From positions 62,001 through 126,000 of the forward strand of contig NZ_ANIE01000007.1 of the NCBI RefSeq assembly GCF_000708045.1: 64,000 nt of DNA, given 5' to 3'. Positions 1 through 8,734 of the stretch are shown here, one piece after another. The notes below the pieces were generated by a model. The model was not told the DNA's origin. It saw nothing but the letters and a program-made list of their open reading frames with translations, and made no database searches. Source of the DNA: Marinobacter nitratireducens (lineage in GTDB: Bacteria > Pseudomonadota > Gammaproteobacteria > Pseudomonadales > Oleiphilaceae). The position numbers and the translations under genes were made by a program. The first letter of the stretch is position 1, and each line of letters starts with the position of its first letter.

Positions 1-582
1 CAGGTCAGGGAGGAGGCCCGGCGGTTCCGAGCGTGGCTGGAAGCGAGTGATTACCTGCTGGAACCGGAAATACACAGCTCTACACTCTTGCGGGCCTGGC
101 AAACTGCCGAGATCTATCGCGAAGAACTGCGGCAGCTATTCCCGTCTCCCCCCATCACGAAGAGCTTTCCGGCGCTGTGTGAGCGTAGTGTCGGATCCGT
201 GGCCAACCTGAGCGTTCGAGAAATAGAGCGCATAGTGGCGCTAGATCCCCGCCTTGAGGCGCTCCCGAAAGGCTGGAAATCCACCAGCGATTTCAAACTC
301 CCTTTCGACGGGGCAGAATCCCTGTTGGAAGCCGGCGAACGGGTTGCCCGGCATCTCGACGGACTGGCCAGCCCTGCGCCCGACAAGCGAATCCAGCTGA
401 TCATCGGACATGGCGCGTCCATTCGTCATGCGAGTTATCATTTAAATGTCATCAACTTCGACGATATTAGACGGTTAAGCATGTTTTACGGCCATCCCGT
501 TGTATTTGAGAGGCATGGACAAGCCTGGACACGCTTGTATGGCAACTGGAAACAGCGCCAACCTTCAGACTCCATCGACTAG
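1..582 (+). CDS. Histidine phosphatase family protein, 5' truncated
   Basis: The reading frame is open from the first base of the window, so the gene starts upstream and 193 residues of its C-terminal part are present. A stretch SSTLLRAWQTAEI near residue 26 matches the 'arms' region of the phosphoglycerate mutase-like fold, and LIIGHGASIRH near residue 133 carries the second conserved histidine. The first catalytic RHG motif would lie upstream and is not visible. Such proteins remove phosphate from small molecules or proteins, and the substrate cannot be told from this fragment. It is followed after 12 bases by a metallophosphoesterase, so the two are probably co-transcribed. Confidence 0.8.
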   Translation, partial: QVREEARRFRAWLEASDYLLEPEIHSSTLLRAWQTAEIYREELRQLFPSPPITKSFPALCERSVGSVANLSVREIERIVALDPRLEALPKGWKSTSDFKLPFDGAESLLEAGERVARHLDGLASPAPDKRIQLIIGHGASIRHASYHLNVINFDDIRRLSMFYGHPVVFERHGQAWTRLYGNWKQRQPSDSID

Positions 583-594
583 CAGACCAACGCC

Positions 595-1929
595 ATGACA
601 GCTTCAGGTTTCATTCCCAAAGTACGTGAACACAAATTCCATGAGGCTGTCCTGGCGCGCTTACCGAAGGAGTGGGAACCCTGGCCGGATGATGACACCT
701 CGGTCAACAGCGACGAGGCGCTCAGCGCATTCCTGAAACGATCCACCAAAGGGAGCTTCTCCTGGCCGAAACAACCGATCGTTTTTCTTTCCGACCCCCA
801 TGCGGATGCAGAGGCATTCGAGGCGTCGCTGATTGCAGCGGGTGTCATCAAACGCGAAGGCTCCAACCTTTGCGAATACCGGCTGACGAAGTTTGGAAAG
901 AAGGCTGAAATTGTCATCGGCGGTGACTGCCTGGACAAGGGTCCGAGCAACCTGTCGCTGTTAAGGAGCCTGGCACACCTTTACCGGATCAACGCAGACG
1001 TCACTCTGCTTGCGGGCAATCATGACCTTCGGTTTTTGATGGGCCTGCTGGTTCTCGAGCGAAGCAAAGACATGGGCAGCCAGCACATGTTCGTTCGCAT
1101 GGGACGCAAAGTTGTGCCTCTGTTCAGAGAGGTTTTTGATCAGTACCTGCTGAACACGCACTGGCAAGAAGGTCTGCCTTCTGAAGATGAGTGTCGCGAG
1201 GCTCTGTTCCCTGCTGACGACTGGTTTGAGAACTTTCCGTTCTTTGCGGCCGGCTTTCTCACCGCAGAGGGGATCGACCGGGAAATGCGGAAAATGGAAT
1301 CCAAAATCGCAAGCTTCGAAGACCACTGCGCCGATGCTGGAATGTCTTTGCAACAGGTCTACGCCGCGGCAATGAAATGCCGGTCACTGTTTCTGAAAGA
1401 CTCCGGCGAATTCAACTGGTTCTTCCAAAAAATGCAGCTGCTCAAGCAGCGCGGTTCCTTTCTGTTCCTCCATGCCGGCCTGGACGATCACATGGCCGCA
1501 CTACTGTCCAAGCGCGGCGTTAAACACGCGAACCGGGCGTTCAAGAGGAACCTGATGACGCAGCATCTGTTCAACTTCTACTACAGCCCGCTCGCCAATA
1601 CCTTCCGGACAAAATATCGTAAGGCGGACCTTCCCCTCACCCCCCGTGGTGCCAAAGCGGTCAAGAAGGCGGGCATTCACGTTCTGGTTCATGGGCACGT
1701 CAATCAGCACAATGGCCAGCGAATCGCGCTCAAGAATGACCTGGTCCATATTGAAGCGGATATCACCCTGGACTCCCATTCCCGGAAGAACGAGGGGCTG
1801 GAGGATTACGGCGTGGGCGTGACACTGATTGACAAGAAACTCGGTGTTGTTGGCCTCAGCAGCGATTACCCCAAGGCCAAAGTATTCAAACCGGGCCGAA
1901 AAGGGCAACTTACGGGAGCTAATCAATGA
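595..1929 (+). CDS. Calcineurin-like metallophosphoesterase
   Basis: This 444-residue protein carries the ordered metal-binding motifs of the superfamily: DPH at 67-69, GGDCLDKG at 109-116, GNHD at 141-144, HAG at 293-295 and HGH at 366-368. It is therefore expected to hold a two-metal centre and hydrolyse a phosphomonoester or phosphodiester. No signal peptide is seen, so it is probably cytoplasmic. It is longer than typical bacterial Ser/Thr phosphatases because of an insertion of about 140 residues between the GNHD and HAG motifs. Its stop overlaps the start of the next gene in an ATGA arrangement. The substrate is unknown. Confidence 0.85.
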   Translation: MTASGFIPKVREHKFHEAVLARLPKEWEPWPDDDTSVNSDEALSAFLKRSTKGSFSWPKQPIVFLSDPHADAEAFEASLIAAGVIKREGSNLCEYRLTKFGKKAEIVIGGDCLDKGPSNLSLLRSLAHLYRINADVTLLAGNHDLRFLMGLLVLERSKDMGSQHMFVRMGRKVVPLFREVFDQYLLNTHWQEGLPSEDECREALFPADDWFENFPFFAAGFLTAEGIDREMRKMESKIASFEDHCADAGMSLQQVYAAAMKCRSLFLKDSGEFNWFFQKMQLLKQRGSFLFLHAGLDDHMAALLSKRGVKHANRAFKRNLMTQHLFNFYYSPLANTFRTKYRKADLPLTPRGAKAVKKAGIHVLVHGHVNQHNGQRIALKNDLVHIEADITLDSHSRKNEGLEDYGVGVTLIDKKLGVVGLSSDYPKAKVFKPGRKGQLTGANQ

Positions 1930-2189
1930 AGTCCAAAACCAAGTTCAGCCACGATTCGCTGCTTGATCGCCAGTCCACCCGGGAGCTATTGGTTACCCTG
2001 GCCAATGCCATCAAAAAAGGGGAACTGGAATTTCAGGAGAGTGAGGGTGATCTGGTGCTCACCCCAAAGAACCTGATTGAGGTTTCTGTCAGAGCCAGCT
2101 CTGACGACGACAAGCAGGAGGTTGAGCTGAAGCTGAAGTGGCGAACGAAAGCCAAGGAAATCTCCGACACGCCGCCGAAAATCAAGTAA
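1926..2189 (+). CDS. Amphi-Trp domain-containing protein
   Basis: This small 87-residue protein has the layout of the amphi-Trp family: an N-terminal polar helix, a central strand pair ending in LTPKNLIEVSVRA, and a charged segment reaching the conserved VELKLKWR near the C-terminus. The family has no established function. The ATG overlaps the TGA of the metallophosphoesterase by four bases, which implies translational coupling and a shared role with the two phosphatases upstream. Confidence 0.7.
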   Translation: MKSKTKFSHDSLLDRQSTRELLVTLANAIKKGELEFQESEGDLVLTPKNLIEVSVRASSDDDKQEVELKLKWRTKAKEISDTPPKIK

Positions 2190-2203
2190 AGCGGCTAGTG
2201 TGA

Positions 2204-2455
2204 TCACATGCCATTGAGCAGAAGAATCTCGATGTAATGCCGCGCAGAGTGCTCACTGATTGAGCTGTAAAGCACCGTGCCATTGGTCAGCCTCACCTCA
2301 TAACTGTATGAGCTCAAACCTCCCGGTCCGGCCGGGATACTGTGTTCCACCAGCTCCAGACAGGCATCCCTGTTGCTCCAGATTACCCTGGAATCCGGGA
2401 GGCCTGGCCCGTCTGTCAGACCTTTTTGAAGATGAGGCTTTGCGTGTGAAGTCAT
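2204..2455 (-). CDS. Small hypothetical protein
   Basis: This is an 83-residue reading frame of no recognised family. The ATG at 2455 is preceded by AGGA about 10 bases upstream. A GTG at 2485 would add 10 residues but overlaps its own possible ribosome site. The C-terminal half (SYEVRLTNGTVLYSSISEHSARHYIEILLLNGM) looks like a folded small protein rather than a random shadow, and no better frame lies opposite. It ends 14 bases from the convergent amphi-Trp gene. Coding status is a judgement from composition and position only. Confidence 0.45.
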   Translation of the reverse strand: MTSHAKPHLQKGLTDGPGLPDSRVIWSNRDACLELVEHSIPAGPGGLSSYSYEVRLTNGTVLYSSISEHSARHYIEILLLNGM

Positions 2456-2629
2456 AACCCGGAAGTCCTGAAGTTTACAATTCACTCCAACAGCATCCCT
2501 ACTTCCATGAGTAATGAATAGCGACAGATTTCCATTGTTCTAATGAACTATAGACGCTTTTAAGAACAAACGTGGAAGAAAACACGGCTTTCAAGGCCAG
2601 AATCCCACGGATCAAAAAGCAGACTGCAC

Positions 2630-3838
2630 TTACCGGACTACCCCCTTGGAACGAAGGGTGTCCAGATAGCCTTCTTCGGGGAACAGCTCGTCCAGCACCT
2701 CCCGGGTGTGCTGCCCCAGACCTGGCGGGGGCTGGTCAGCCGTCAGTTTCTGATTGTCGAATCGAACAGGGCTGGTGACCAGGCTCAAACGTCCGGAATC
2801 CGGGTGCGAGACTTTCATCTGCATTTCCCGATGCCTCACCTGCGGATCCTCAAACACCTGCTCAATGGAATTGATGGGGCCACAGGGCACCCCCTGTTTC
2901 TCCAGAGCCCTGAGCCAGAAGGCTGAGGGTTTCGTGCGAATCAGGCGCTCGAGTTGTGGCACCAGCAAGTCTCGATTCTGAACCCGTTTGCGGTTGGTCG
3001 AGAAGCGCTCGTCGGATGCCAGCAAAGGCACATCGGCTACGTCGCAAAAGCGCTGGAACTGAAGATCGTTCCCGACCGCCAGGATGATGTGACCATCAGA
3101 GGAGGCAAACGCCTGATATGGCACAATATTGGGATGAGAGTTACCCAGCCTTCCGGGCGAATCCCCCGAAGCGAGGTAGTTTTGCGCCTGGTTTGCCAGC
3201 ATGCTGACCTGCACATCCAGCAACGATATATCGATCCAGGTGCCCTCTCCGGTCCGCCCCCGCCCGATCAGGGCAGACAGAATCGACGTAGCCGCATACA
3301 TGCCGGTAAACAGATCCACGACCGCCACGCCAACCTTCACAGGCCCACCGCCCTCCGCACCATCCGGATGGCCGGTGATCGACATCAACCCGCCCATTCC
3401 CTGCAGAAGAAAGTCGTAACCCGCTCTGTTGGCATAGGGCCCGCTCTGACCAAATCCTGTGATGGAACAGTAAATCAGATCAGGCTTTATCTCTTTAAGG
3501 CTTTGATAGTCCAGGCCATAGCGCTTGAGGCCGCCAACCTTGAAATTCTCAAGCACGACATCGCAAGTTGATACCAACTCACGGATAACCGCCTGCCCTT
3601 CAGGGTGAGCGATGTCCACCCCGACGGAACGTTTTCCACGATTGGCACACATGAAGTAGGCGGCATCCTTGCAGCCTTCCGGGTAAGGAGGCCCCCACCC
3701 TCGGGTGTCATCACCCCGCTCTGGATGCTCAACTTTGATCACTTCAGCACCAAGATCCGCCAGGTGCTGGCTACACCAGGGGCCGGCCAGAATGCGGGAC
3801 AGATCCAGAATTCTTATACCTTCCAGGGGCTTATCCAA
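2630..3838 (-). CDS. gcdG: CaiB/BaiF family CoA transferase (glutarate/succinate type likely)
   Basis: This 402-residue class III CoA transferase begins DKPLEGIRILDLSRILAGPWC and has the GYD motif at 140-142, whose aspartate aligns with the CoA-carrying catalytic residue of the family. The start chosen is a TTG at 3838 with GGAG eight bases upstream. A GTG at 3916 would add a poorly conserved basic tail that overlaps the previous gene. It lies 46 bases downstream of glutaryl-CoA dehydrogenase. That pairing suggests it activates glutarate with CoA from succinyl-CoA, as GcdG does in pseudomonads. The substrate is inferred from the neighbour. Confidence 0.85.
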   Translation of the reverse strand: MDKPLEGIRILDLSRILAGPWCSQHLADLGAEVIKVEHPERGDDTRGWGPPYPEGCKDAAYFMCANRGKRSVGVDIAHPEGQAVIRELVSTCDVVLENFKVGGLKRYGLDYQSLKEIKPDLIYCSITGFGQSGPYANRAGYDFLLQGMGGLMSITGHPDGAEGGGPVKVGVAVVDLFTGMYAATSILSALIGRGRTGEGTWIDISLLDVQVSMLANQAQNYLASGDSPGRLGNSHPNIVPYQAFASSDGHIILAVGNDLQFQRFCDVADVPLLASDERFSTNRKRVQNRDLLVPQLERLIRTKPSAFWLRALEKQGVPCGPINSIEQVFEDPQVRHREMQMKVSHPDSGRLSLVTSPVRFDNQKLTADQPPPGLGQHTREVLDELFPEEGYLDTLRSKGVVR

Positions 3839-3884
3839 GCTCAGGTCTCCAGAGCGGGACCGAGTCCCGCTATTGCAACGAACG

Positions 3885-5072
3885 TCAGAAAAACGCCTGA
3901 ATATCAGTCTGGGCACGCCCCAGAATCAGTGCGTGTACGTCATGGGTCCCCTCGTAGGTGTTCACCGTTTCCAGGTTTACCATATGACGCATCACTCCGA
4001 ACTCATCAGCAATGCCATTACCGCCGTGCATATCTCGGGCAACGCGGGCAACATCCAGAGCTTTGCCACAGTTGTTACGCTTGATCAGCGAAACCATCTC
4101 GGGCGCCCAGTTACCACTGTCCATAAGGCGACCAACCTGCAGCGCGGCTTGAAGGCCCAGGGTAATTTCGGTCTGCATATTGGCGAGCTTGAGCTGGACC
4201 AGTTGGTTGGCTGCCAGAGGACGCCCGAACTGCTTGCGGTCCAACGTGTACTGACGGGCCGCATGCCAGCAGAACTCGGCCGCACCCAGGCTACCCCAGG
4301 CGATGCCAAAGCGCGCCTTGTTCAGGCAACCAAACGGACCGGACAGTCCACTCGCATTGGGAAGGAGGTTTTCTTCAGGGACGAATGCTTCATCCAGTAC
4401 GATTTCACCGGTAATAGAAGCCCGTAAACTCAGCTTGCCCTCAATTTTCGGCGTGGAGAAGCCTTTGGTTCCGCGCTCGACAATAAAACCACGGATCTTG
4501 TTATCGTGAGCTTCAGATTTAGCCCAGACAACAGCCAGGTCAGCGATAGGGCTGTTGGTAATCCACATTTTCTGGCCACTGAGCAGATAGCCACCGTCCA
4601 CTTTCCTGGCGCGAGTAATCATGGAACCGGGATCAGATCCATGGTCGGGCTCAGTCAGGCCGAAGCAACCAACCATTTCGCCGCTGGCAAGTTTTGGCAG
4701 GAACTTCTGCTTCTGTTCTTCCGAGCCATAAGCTTCAATCGGATACATGACCAAGGAGGACTGCACGCTCATCGCCGAGCGATATCCGGAATCCACGCGC
4801 TCTACCTCGCGCGCGATCAGACCATAGGCAACGTGATTTAGGCCCGCACCGCCATACTGTTCAGCAACGGTCGCACCCAACAGCCCCATCTCGCCCATTT
4901 CGCTCATGATTTCGCGATCGAACCGCTCTTCCCGGTACGCTGTCAAAACCCGCGGCTGGAGCTTTTCCTGGCAATACGCCCTTGCGGCGTCACTGATCTG
5001 CCGTTCTTCCGCTTCCAGCTGCTGAGTCAGCAGCAGAGGATCTTCCCAGTTAAAACCTGATGAATGTGCCAT
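3885..5072 (-). CDS. gcdH: Glutaryl-CoA dehydrogenase
   Basis: This 395-residue acyl-CoA dehydrogenase matches the glutaryl-CoA dehydrogenase subfamily throughout, including the start FNWEDPLLL, the flavin-contact segment [16 protein letters not shown], and the end [19 protein letters not shown] with the catalytic-base glutamate at about residue 374. It oxidises and decarboxylates glutaryl-CoA to crotonyl-CoA in the breakdown of lysine, hydroxylysine, tryptophan and glutarate, passing electrons to electron-transferring flavoprotein. The ATG at 5072 has GAGGAGAAG just upstream. The gene leads a two-gene operon with the CoA transferase and faces a GntR regulator across a region with an 18-bp palindrome. 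Confidence 0.95.
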   Translation of the reverse strand: MAHSSGFNWEDPLLLTQQLEAEERQISDAARAYCQEKLQPRVLTAYREERFDREIMSEMGEMGLLGATVAEQYGGAGLNHVAYGLIAREVERVDSGYRSAMSVQSSLVMYPIEAYGSEEQKQKFLPKLASGEMVGCFGLTEPDHGSDPGSMITRARKVDGGYLLSGQKMWITNSPIADLAVVWAKSEAHDNKIRGFIVERGTKGFSTPKIEGKLSLRASITGEIVLDEAFVPEENLLPNASGLSGPFGCLNKARFGIAWGSLGAAEFCWHAARQYTLDRKQFGRPLAANQLVQLKLANMQTEITLGLQAALQVGRLMDSGNWAPEMVSLIKRNNCGKALDVARVARDMHGGNGIADEFGVMRHMVNLETVNTYEGTHDVHALILGRAQTDIQAFF

Positions 5073-5145
5073 TGCTCTTCTCCTCGAATGAATGTCTGTG
5101 GCTGGAATTGACTCTGGTTTGTTGTCACGCCAAATCTGACTATAC

Positions 5146-5163
5146 TATTTATACTAATAAATA
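5146..5163. promoter_or_regulatory. Palindromic operator candidate between gcdH and its GntR regulator
   Basis: TATTTAT and ATAAATA form a perfect 7-bp inverted repeat around the spacer ACTA in the 163-base region between the divergent gcdH and GntR genes. A TATAAT hexamer follows at 5162-5167 and TATACT copies lie at 5141-5146 and 5150-5155, so a bound protein would cover promoter elements. FadR-type GntR proteins usually bind short AT-rich palindromes of this kind. Assignment to the adjacent regulator is inference. Confidence 0.5.
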
Positions 5164-5235
5164 TAATGATTCAACCAAGTCGTAAAAAAAATGCGTGTGT
5201 GGCAGAATGCGACATCGATTGGAAACGGCCCCAAA

Positions 5236-6009
5236 ATGACAGACACCAACCTTAGAATTCCGAAGCGAGTAAAACGTTCCGACCAGATTGTTGAATCTGT
5301 CAAACGCTGGATCGCCGTCAATCGGATGCAGCCGGGAGACCGGCTCCCCAATGAGCGGGAGCTGATGGATCAGTTCGAGTGCTCCAAAGGTACCGTCCGG
5401 GAAGCGCTGAAATCGCTGGAAGTTCAGGGTCTGGTATCGATCAGGACGGGCCCCAATGGAGGCGCTGTTCTGGAGAGGGTGGCATTCGAGAAGGCGAGTG
5501 AGTTGCTGCGTAACTATCTGCACTTTGAGCAGCCATCCGGACCAGACGTTTATGCATTACGCACCCTCGTCGAACCGGAGATTGCGGCACTGGCTACCCC
5601 CAGGCTGAATGAAGAGGATCTGACGCTGCTGGAATCGCTGGTAAACCGTTGCGAGAGCGATCCAGAAACGTTTGAAGAGCGCATCGACCAGCGCATTGCG
5701 GAGCTGGAGTTTCACGTTGTTCTGGCTCAACGCTGCAACAACGCCCTCCTGTCGTTTATCGGGCGTTTCCTCAACGACATGATTCGTGACCTGGTGATCT
5801 TCAAGAAATCGGCCTTGCCGGAACAACGGGAATTCTCGTGCTCCAACCACGACTATCACAAGCGTCTACTTGAGGCTTTCCGGGCGGGTAACGCGGATGA
5901 GGCCCGACAGCTCATGCACGATCACATGAAATCAGCCGAGCATTTCAACCGGGAACTGGAAGGCCAGCTGAACCAGCACTTCCTGGGATCCGGTCAATCT
6001 AACGCCTGA
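5236..6009 (+). CDS. FadR-type GntR transcriptional regulator
   Basis: This 257-residue regulator has a winged helix-turn-helix at about 15-80 (PNERELMDQFECSKGTVREALKSLEVQGLV) followed by an all-helical FCD ligand domain at about 95-245, whose metal-binding histidines include those in LEFHVVLAQ and DHMKSAEHF. The ATG at 5236 was chosen over one at 5191, which has no ribosome site and adds 15 unconserved residues. Its divergent position next to gcdH and the CoA transferase makes it the likely repressor of glutarate catabolism, with glutarate or a related dicarboxylate as candidate effector. It converges on and overlaps the parA-like gene by 11 bases. Confidence 0.85.
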   Translation: MTDTNLRIPKRVKRSDQIVESVKRWIAVNRMQPGDRLPNERELMDQFECSKGTVREALKSLEVQGLVSIRTGPNGGAVLERVAFEKASELLRNYLHFEQPSGPDVYALRTLVEPEIAALATPRLNEEDLTLLESLVNRCESDPETFEERIDQRIAELEFHVVLAQRCNNALLSFIGRFLNDMIRDLVIFKKSALPEQREFSCSNHDYHKRLLEAFRAGNADEARQLMHDHMKSAEHFNRELEGQLNQHFLGSGQSNA

Positions 6010-6754
6010 CAAAACGCAGGTCTTTTGCGACCTCCAGCCACATCTGGCGATAAGCCTCTGCCGCCGGGCTTCTGGGATCCAGAAGCTCCAATGGCCTACC
6101 CTCTTCTCCCATACGCTCGACGACGCTCGCATAGGGAATAGATACTCCCATGGCATTTACCAAGACATCTTCTCCCCGCTCAACGAGATCCTTGTGCAGG
6201 TTTTTGCGGCGGTCTACCAGCGAAAAAAACGGGCGCAATTTCTTGGCACCGAGCTTCTTGTCCTTCATGAAATCCCGTAACTGGTTCCAGCTGTTTAGGG
6301 AGAGCCAGGTTGGAACCACGGGCACATAAACCTGGTCGACCATGTCCAGCACCTGTTCGGTCAAACGTGACAGAGTAGGAGGGCAGTCAAGAATCACCAG
6401 GCTGGTGTCCTCCGACAATGGCGCCAGCATCTGTCGAATGGTGTTACCGCCCTCTTCCTGTTCAAGACGAATGTCAAAATTCCGGAAGCTGCTGTGTGCG
6501 GGAATAAAATCGAGGTCCGGGTAGACATCTTCGTGGATATAGCGGGCTATAGGTGCTTTGCCCTCAAGAAGTTTGGACAGTTTTTTGCCTTTGACTGTCT
6601 CGGCCCCCGACAGATAAAAGCTCGCAGCTCCCTGGGGGTCCAGGTCCCAGAGCAGGGTTTTGTGGCGATGCTGGCTCGCCAGATACGCGATATTCACAGC
6701 GGCGGCGGTTTTCCCTACTCCACCCTTTGGGCTGTAGAAAGCTATGGTCCTCAT
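5999..6754 (-). CDS. Orphan ParA/MinD-type ATPase
   Basis: This 251-residue deviant-Walker ATPase has PKGGVGKT at 9-16 with the signature lysine at 10, WDLDPQGA near 38-45, and VILDCPP as Walker B. The ATG at 6754 has AGG five to seven bases upstream, and the TTG just before it is not needed. ParA proteins form ATP-dependent dimers on DNA or membrane to position cargo. No ParB, parS-like repeat or chemotaxis/cellulose gene is adjacent, so the cargo cannot be named. The conserved switch region is intact, which argues for an active ATPase. Confidence 0.85.
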   Translation of the reverse strand: MRTIAFYSPKGGVGKTAAAVNIAYLASQHRHKTLLWDLDPQGAASFYLSGAETVKGKKLSKLLEGKAPIARYIHEDVYPDLDFIPAHSSFRNFDIRLEQEEGGNTIRQMLAPLSEDTSLVILDCPPTLSRLTEQVLDMVDQVYVPVVPTWLSLNSWNQLRDFMKDKKLGAKKLRPFFSLVDRRKNLHKDLVERGEDVLVNAMGVSIPYASVVERMGEEGRPLELLDPRSPAAEAYRQMWLEVAKDLRFVRR

Positions 6755-7109
6755 CAATACCTGACTCCAAAACAGTAAACGACTCAGTCCACCACAGTAC
6801 GTGGCTCACTGTCGATGCCAAGAAGCATGCGAATATAGTGCTCCTGAACAGATTTCATCAATATGGACAATTCAGCCCCCAATCAAACAAACCGCTGGCG
6901 CGGCGACAACAGCGACAAGGACTCATCCTGAGTGGCACAAGGCCTGCCCCCTCGGCAGCCTTGTGAAAGAGCGATCGATCTCTTCGGCACGCATTCAACC
7001 AATGAAATGTTTCAGTTATGTGAAACATCATACAGATCAATACCTTTCACAATTCGGTCATAGTCTTGGCGTAGCCTCGGCCTCCCATTCACAAGGAGAG
7101 CTGTACCCC
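6755..7109. other. 355-base divergent intergenic region
   Basis: This stretch separates the ParA gene from the beta-helix gene, which are transcribed away from each other. No convincing gene is seen: open frames here lack ribosome sites and are low in coding character. It contains one strong inverted repeat (7007-7028) and is the likely home of both promoters. The right part holds the ribosome site AAGGAG at 7092-7097 of the beta-helix gene. Confidence 0.6.
7007..7028. promoter_or_regulatory. Operator-like palindrome upstream of the beta-helix gene
   Basis: ATGTTTCA and TGAAACAT form a perfect 8-bp inverted repeat around a 6-base spacer, centred about 93 bases upstream of the beta-helix start codon. 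There is no T-run, so it is not a terminator, and the spacing suits binding by a dimeric repressor or activator. The regulator is not identified in the window. Confidence 0.45.
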
Positions 7110-8687
7110 ATGTCTGGAGATTCCTCCCTGCTGGTTGAAAAACTGTGGCGACTGAAGCGTCGCATCGACAAAGGCGCCTGTCCGGGCGTTGAATTCGTTC
7201 ACCTGAACACGCTTCTGCGAGAACCCGGTTATCGGGCAGATGTATTACGCCGCGTTGAGCAGAACGGCACGGAAGAACTGAAAGCACTCGCCAGGGAAAT
7301 CCAGGCAAACGACAATGGCGCCCCCCTGATGGCCCAGAGCAATACCAGCCGGCTGTCTGCGAGCACAGACGAACCAGACAAACAATCAGGCTGGCTGCGC
7401 CGGAACAGCCTGATACTGATCCCGTCACTGGCTATCGCATCCATCGCGGTCGGCTTTACCGCGTTCGAAAATCGTGCCGTCCGTATCGACGCCGATATTA
7501 CCCACGATACGACCTGGGAAAGCGGCAAGCGTTACATTCTCGAAGACACCGTTTACGTCGAGAATGCCAACCTGACCATCGAGCCGGGAGTCACGGTAGA
7601 GGGAGAGAATGGCTCCGCGCTGGTGATTACCCAGAACGCGAGGCTGTTTGCCCGCGGCAAGGCCGACAAACCGGTTGTATTTACCAGCGCCCTCAGTGAA
7701 GGAAATCGTTCCCGCGGCGATTGGGGTGGCGTGGTGATGCTGGGCCACGCACCTGTAAACGAGCCGGAAGCCGCCATCGAAGGCCTGCCCCCGGGCGAAA
7801 CCCGCGGTCGCTTTGGAGGAAGCGATACTGACGATTCCTGCGGCGTGATCGAGTACACCCGAATCGAGTTTGCCGGTTTCGAGGTCTACAAGGACAACGA
7901 ACTCAACGGCCTCACGCTCGGCGGATGCGGCAAAAACACCATCATCCGCAATTTACAGGTTCATCGCTCGCTGGACGATGGCATCGAAATGTTCGGCGGC
8001 AATGTGGATCTCCAGAACATTGTTATCTCCGGTGCCGGTGATGACAGTATCGACTGGGACTGGGGCTGGAGCGGACGAGTCCAGTTCGCCGTGATCCAGC
8101 AACACCCCGATGCCGGAGATAATGCCTTCGAAGGCGACAACAATGGCAGCAACCACGAAGCCTCACCCCGCTCGGAACCCACGTTCTACAACGTCACGCT
8201 GGTCGGAGCCGGAAATGCCCAGAAAAGGCACCGCGGGATGGTTATTCGCGAAGGCTCTGGCGGCCACTTCCATAACATGCTGATCGACAGCTACGGCATC
8301 GAGGCACTGGACACCCGTGACGAAGCACTCTCGCTGGTTAACCGGAATCTGTTGACGTTCAGTCATAACCTCATGGCCAACCTTGGACACCTGGGGCAAG
8401 TCACCCGGGAAGACCGGGACAGCAATGACGACTTCGGTTTCGATGAACAGAACTGGATGGAGTCGGCGGCTAACAACAACGTATTCCGGGTGGATACCGC
8501 CTTGTTTCCGAACGCCAAGGACCTGATAAACCCCAACTTTATGCCCCGCATCCAGCTACGTCAGATGAACGCAACCCGCCCTCAACAAAGCGAGTTCTTC
8601 GACGAATCTGCCAATTTCGTGGGCGCCGTCAGCCCCGTTTCCGGTAGCAGCTGGCTCGACGGCTGGACCAGTTTCCCGGAGTCGTGA
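7110..8687 (+). CDS. Membrane-anchored parallel beta-helix protein
   Basis: This 525-residue protein has three parts. Residues 1-95 are a charged, largely helical segment of no recognised family. Residues 97-116 form one hydrophobic helix (SLILIPSLAIASIAVGF). The rest is a repetitive beta-helix with short strand repeats such as NLTIEPGVTVEGENGSALVI, GDWGGVVMLGHAPVN and NTIIRNLQVHRSLDDGIEMFGGNVDLQNIVISGAGDDSID. The expected topology is N-terminus in the cytoplasm with the beta-helix in the periplasm. The ATG at 7110 has AAGGAG about 12 bases before it. Beta-helix folds bind or cut polysaccharide or act as adhesins, and no catalytic set is evident. Function unknown. Confidence 0.75.
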   Translation: MSGDSSLLVEKLWRLKRRIDKGACPGVEFVHLNTLLREPGYRADVLRRVEQNGTEELKALAREIQANDNGAPLMAQSNTSRLSASTDEPDKQSGWLRRNSLILIPSLAIASIAVGFTAFENRAVRIDADITHDTTWESGKRYILEDTVYVENANLTIEPGVTVEGENGSALVITQNARLFARGKADKPVVFTSALSEGNRSRGDWGGVVMLGHAPVNEPEAAIEGLPPGETRGRFGGSDTDDSCGVIEYTRIEFAGFEVYKDNELNGLTLGGCGKNTIIRNLQVHRSLDDGIEMFGGNVDLQNIVISGAGDDSIDWDWGWSGRVQFAVIQQHPDAGDNAFEGDNNGSNHEASPRSEPTFYNVTLVGAGNAQKRHRGMVIREGSGGHFHNMLIDSYGIEALDTRDEALSLVNRNLLTFSHNLMANLGHLGQVTREDRDSNDDFGFDEQNWMESAANNNVFRVDTALFPNAKDLINPNFMPRIQLRQMNATRPQQSEFFDESANFVGAVSPVSGSSWLDGWTSFPES

Positions 8688-8694
8688 CCTCGGA

Positions 8695-8728
8695 AGCCGC
8701 TTAGCTCTCTGAATGACGCTAAGCGGCT
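8695..8728. terminator. Stem-loop between convergent genes
   Basis: AGCCGCTTAGC and GCTAAGCGGCT make a perfect 11-bp stem around a 12-base loop, between the end of the beta-helix gene and the end of the DUF4124 gene. No clear T-run follows on either side, so this may be a weak bidirectional terminator or an RNA-end stabiliser. Confidence 0.5.
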
Positions 8729-8734
8729 CACCGT

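Noticed and set aside
5191..5235. Upstream ATG for the GntR regulator at 5191
   Set aside because: No ribosome site precedes it, and the extra residues are unlike the family start.
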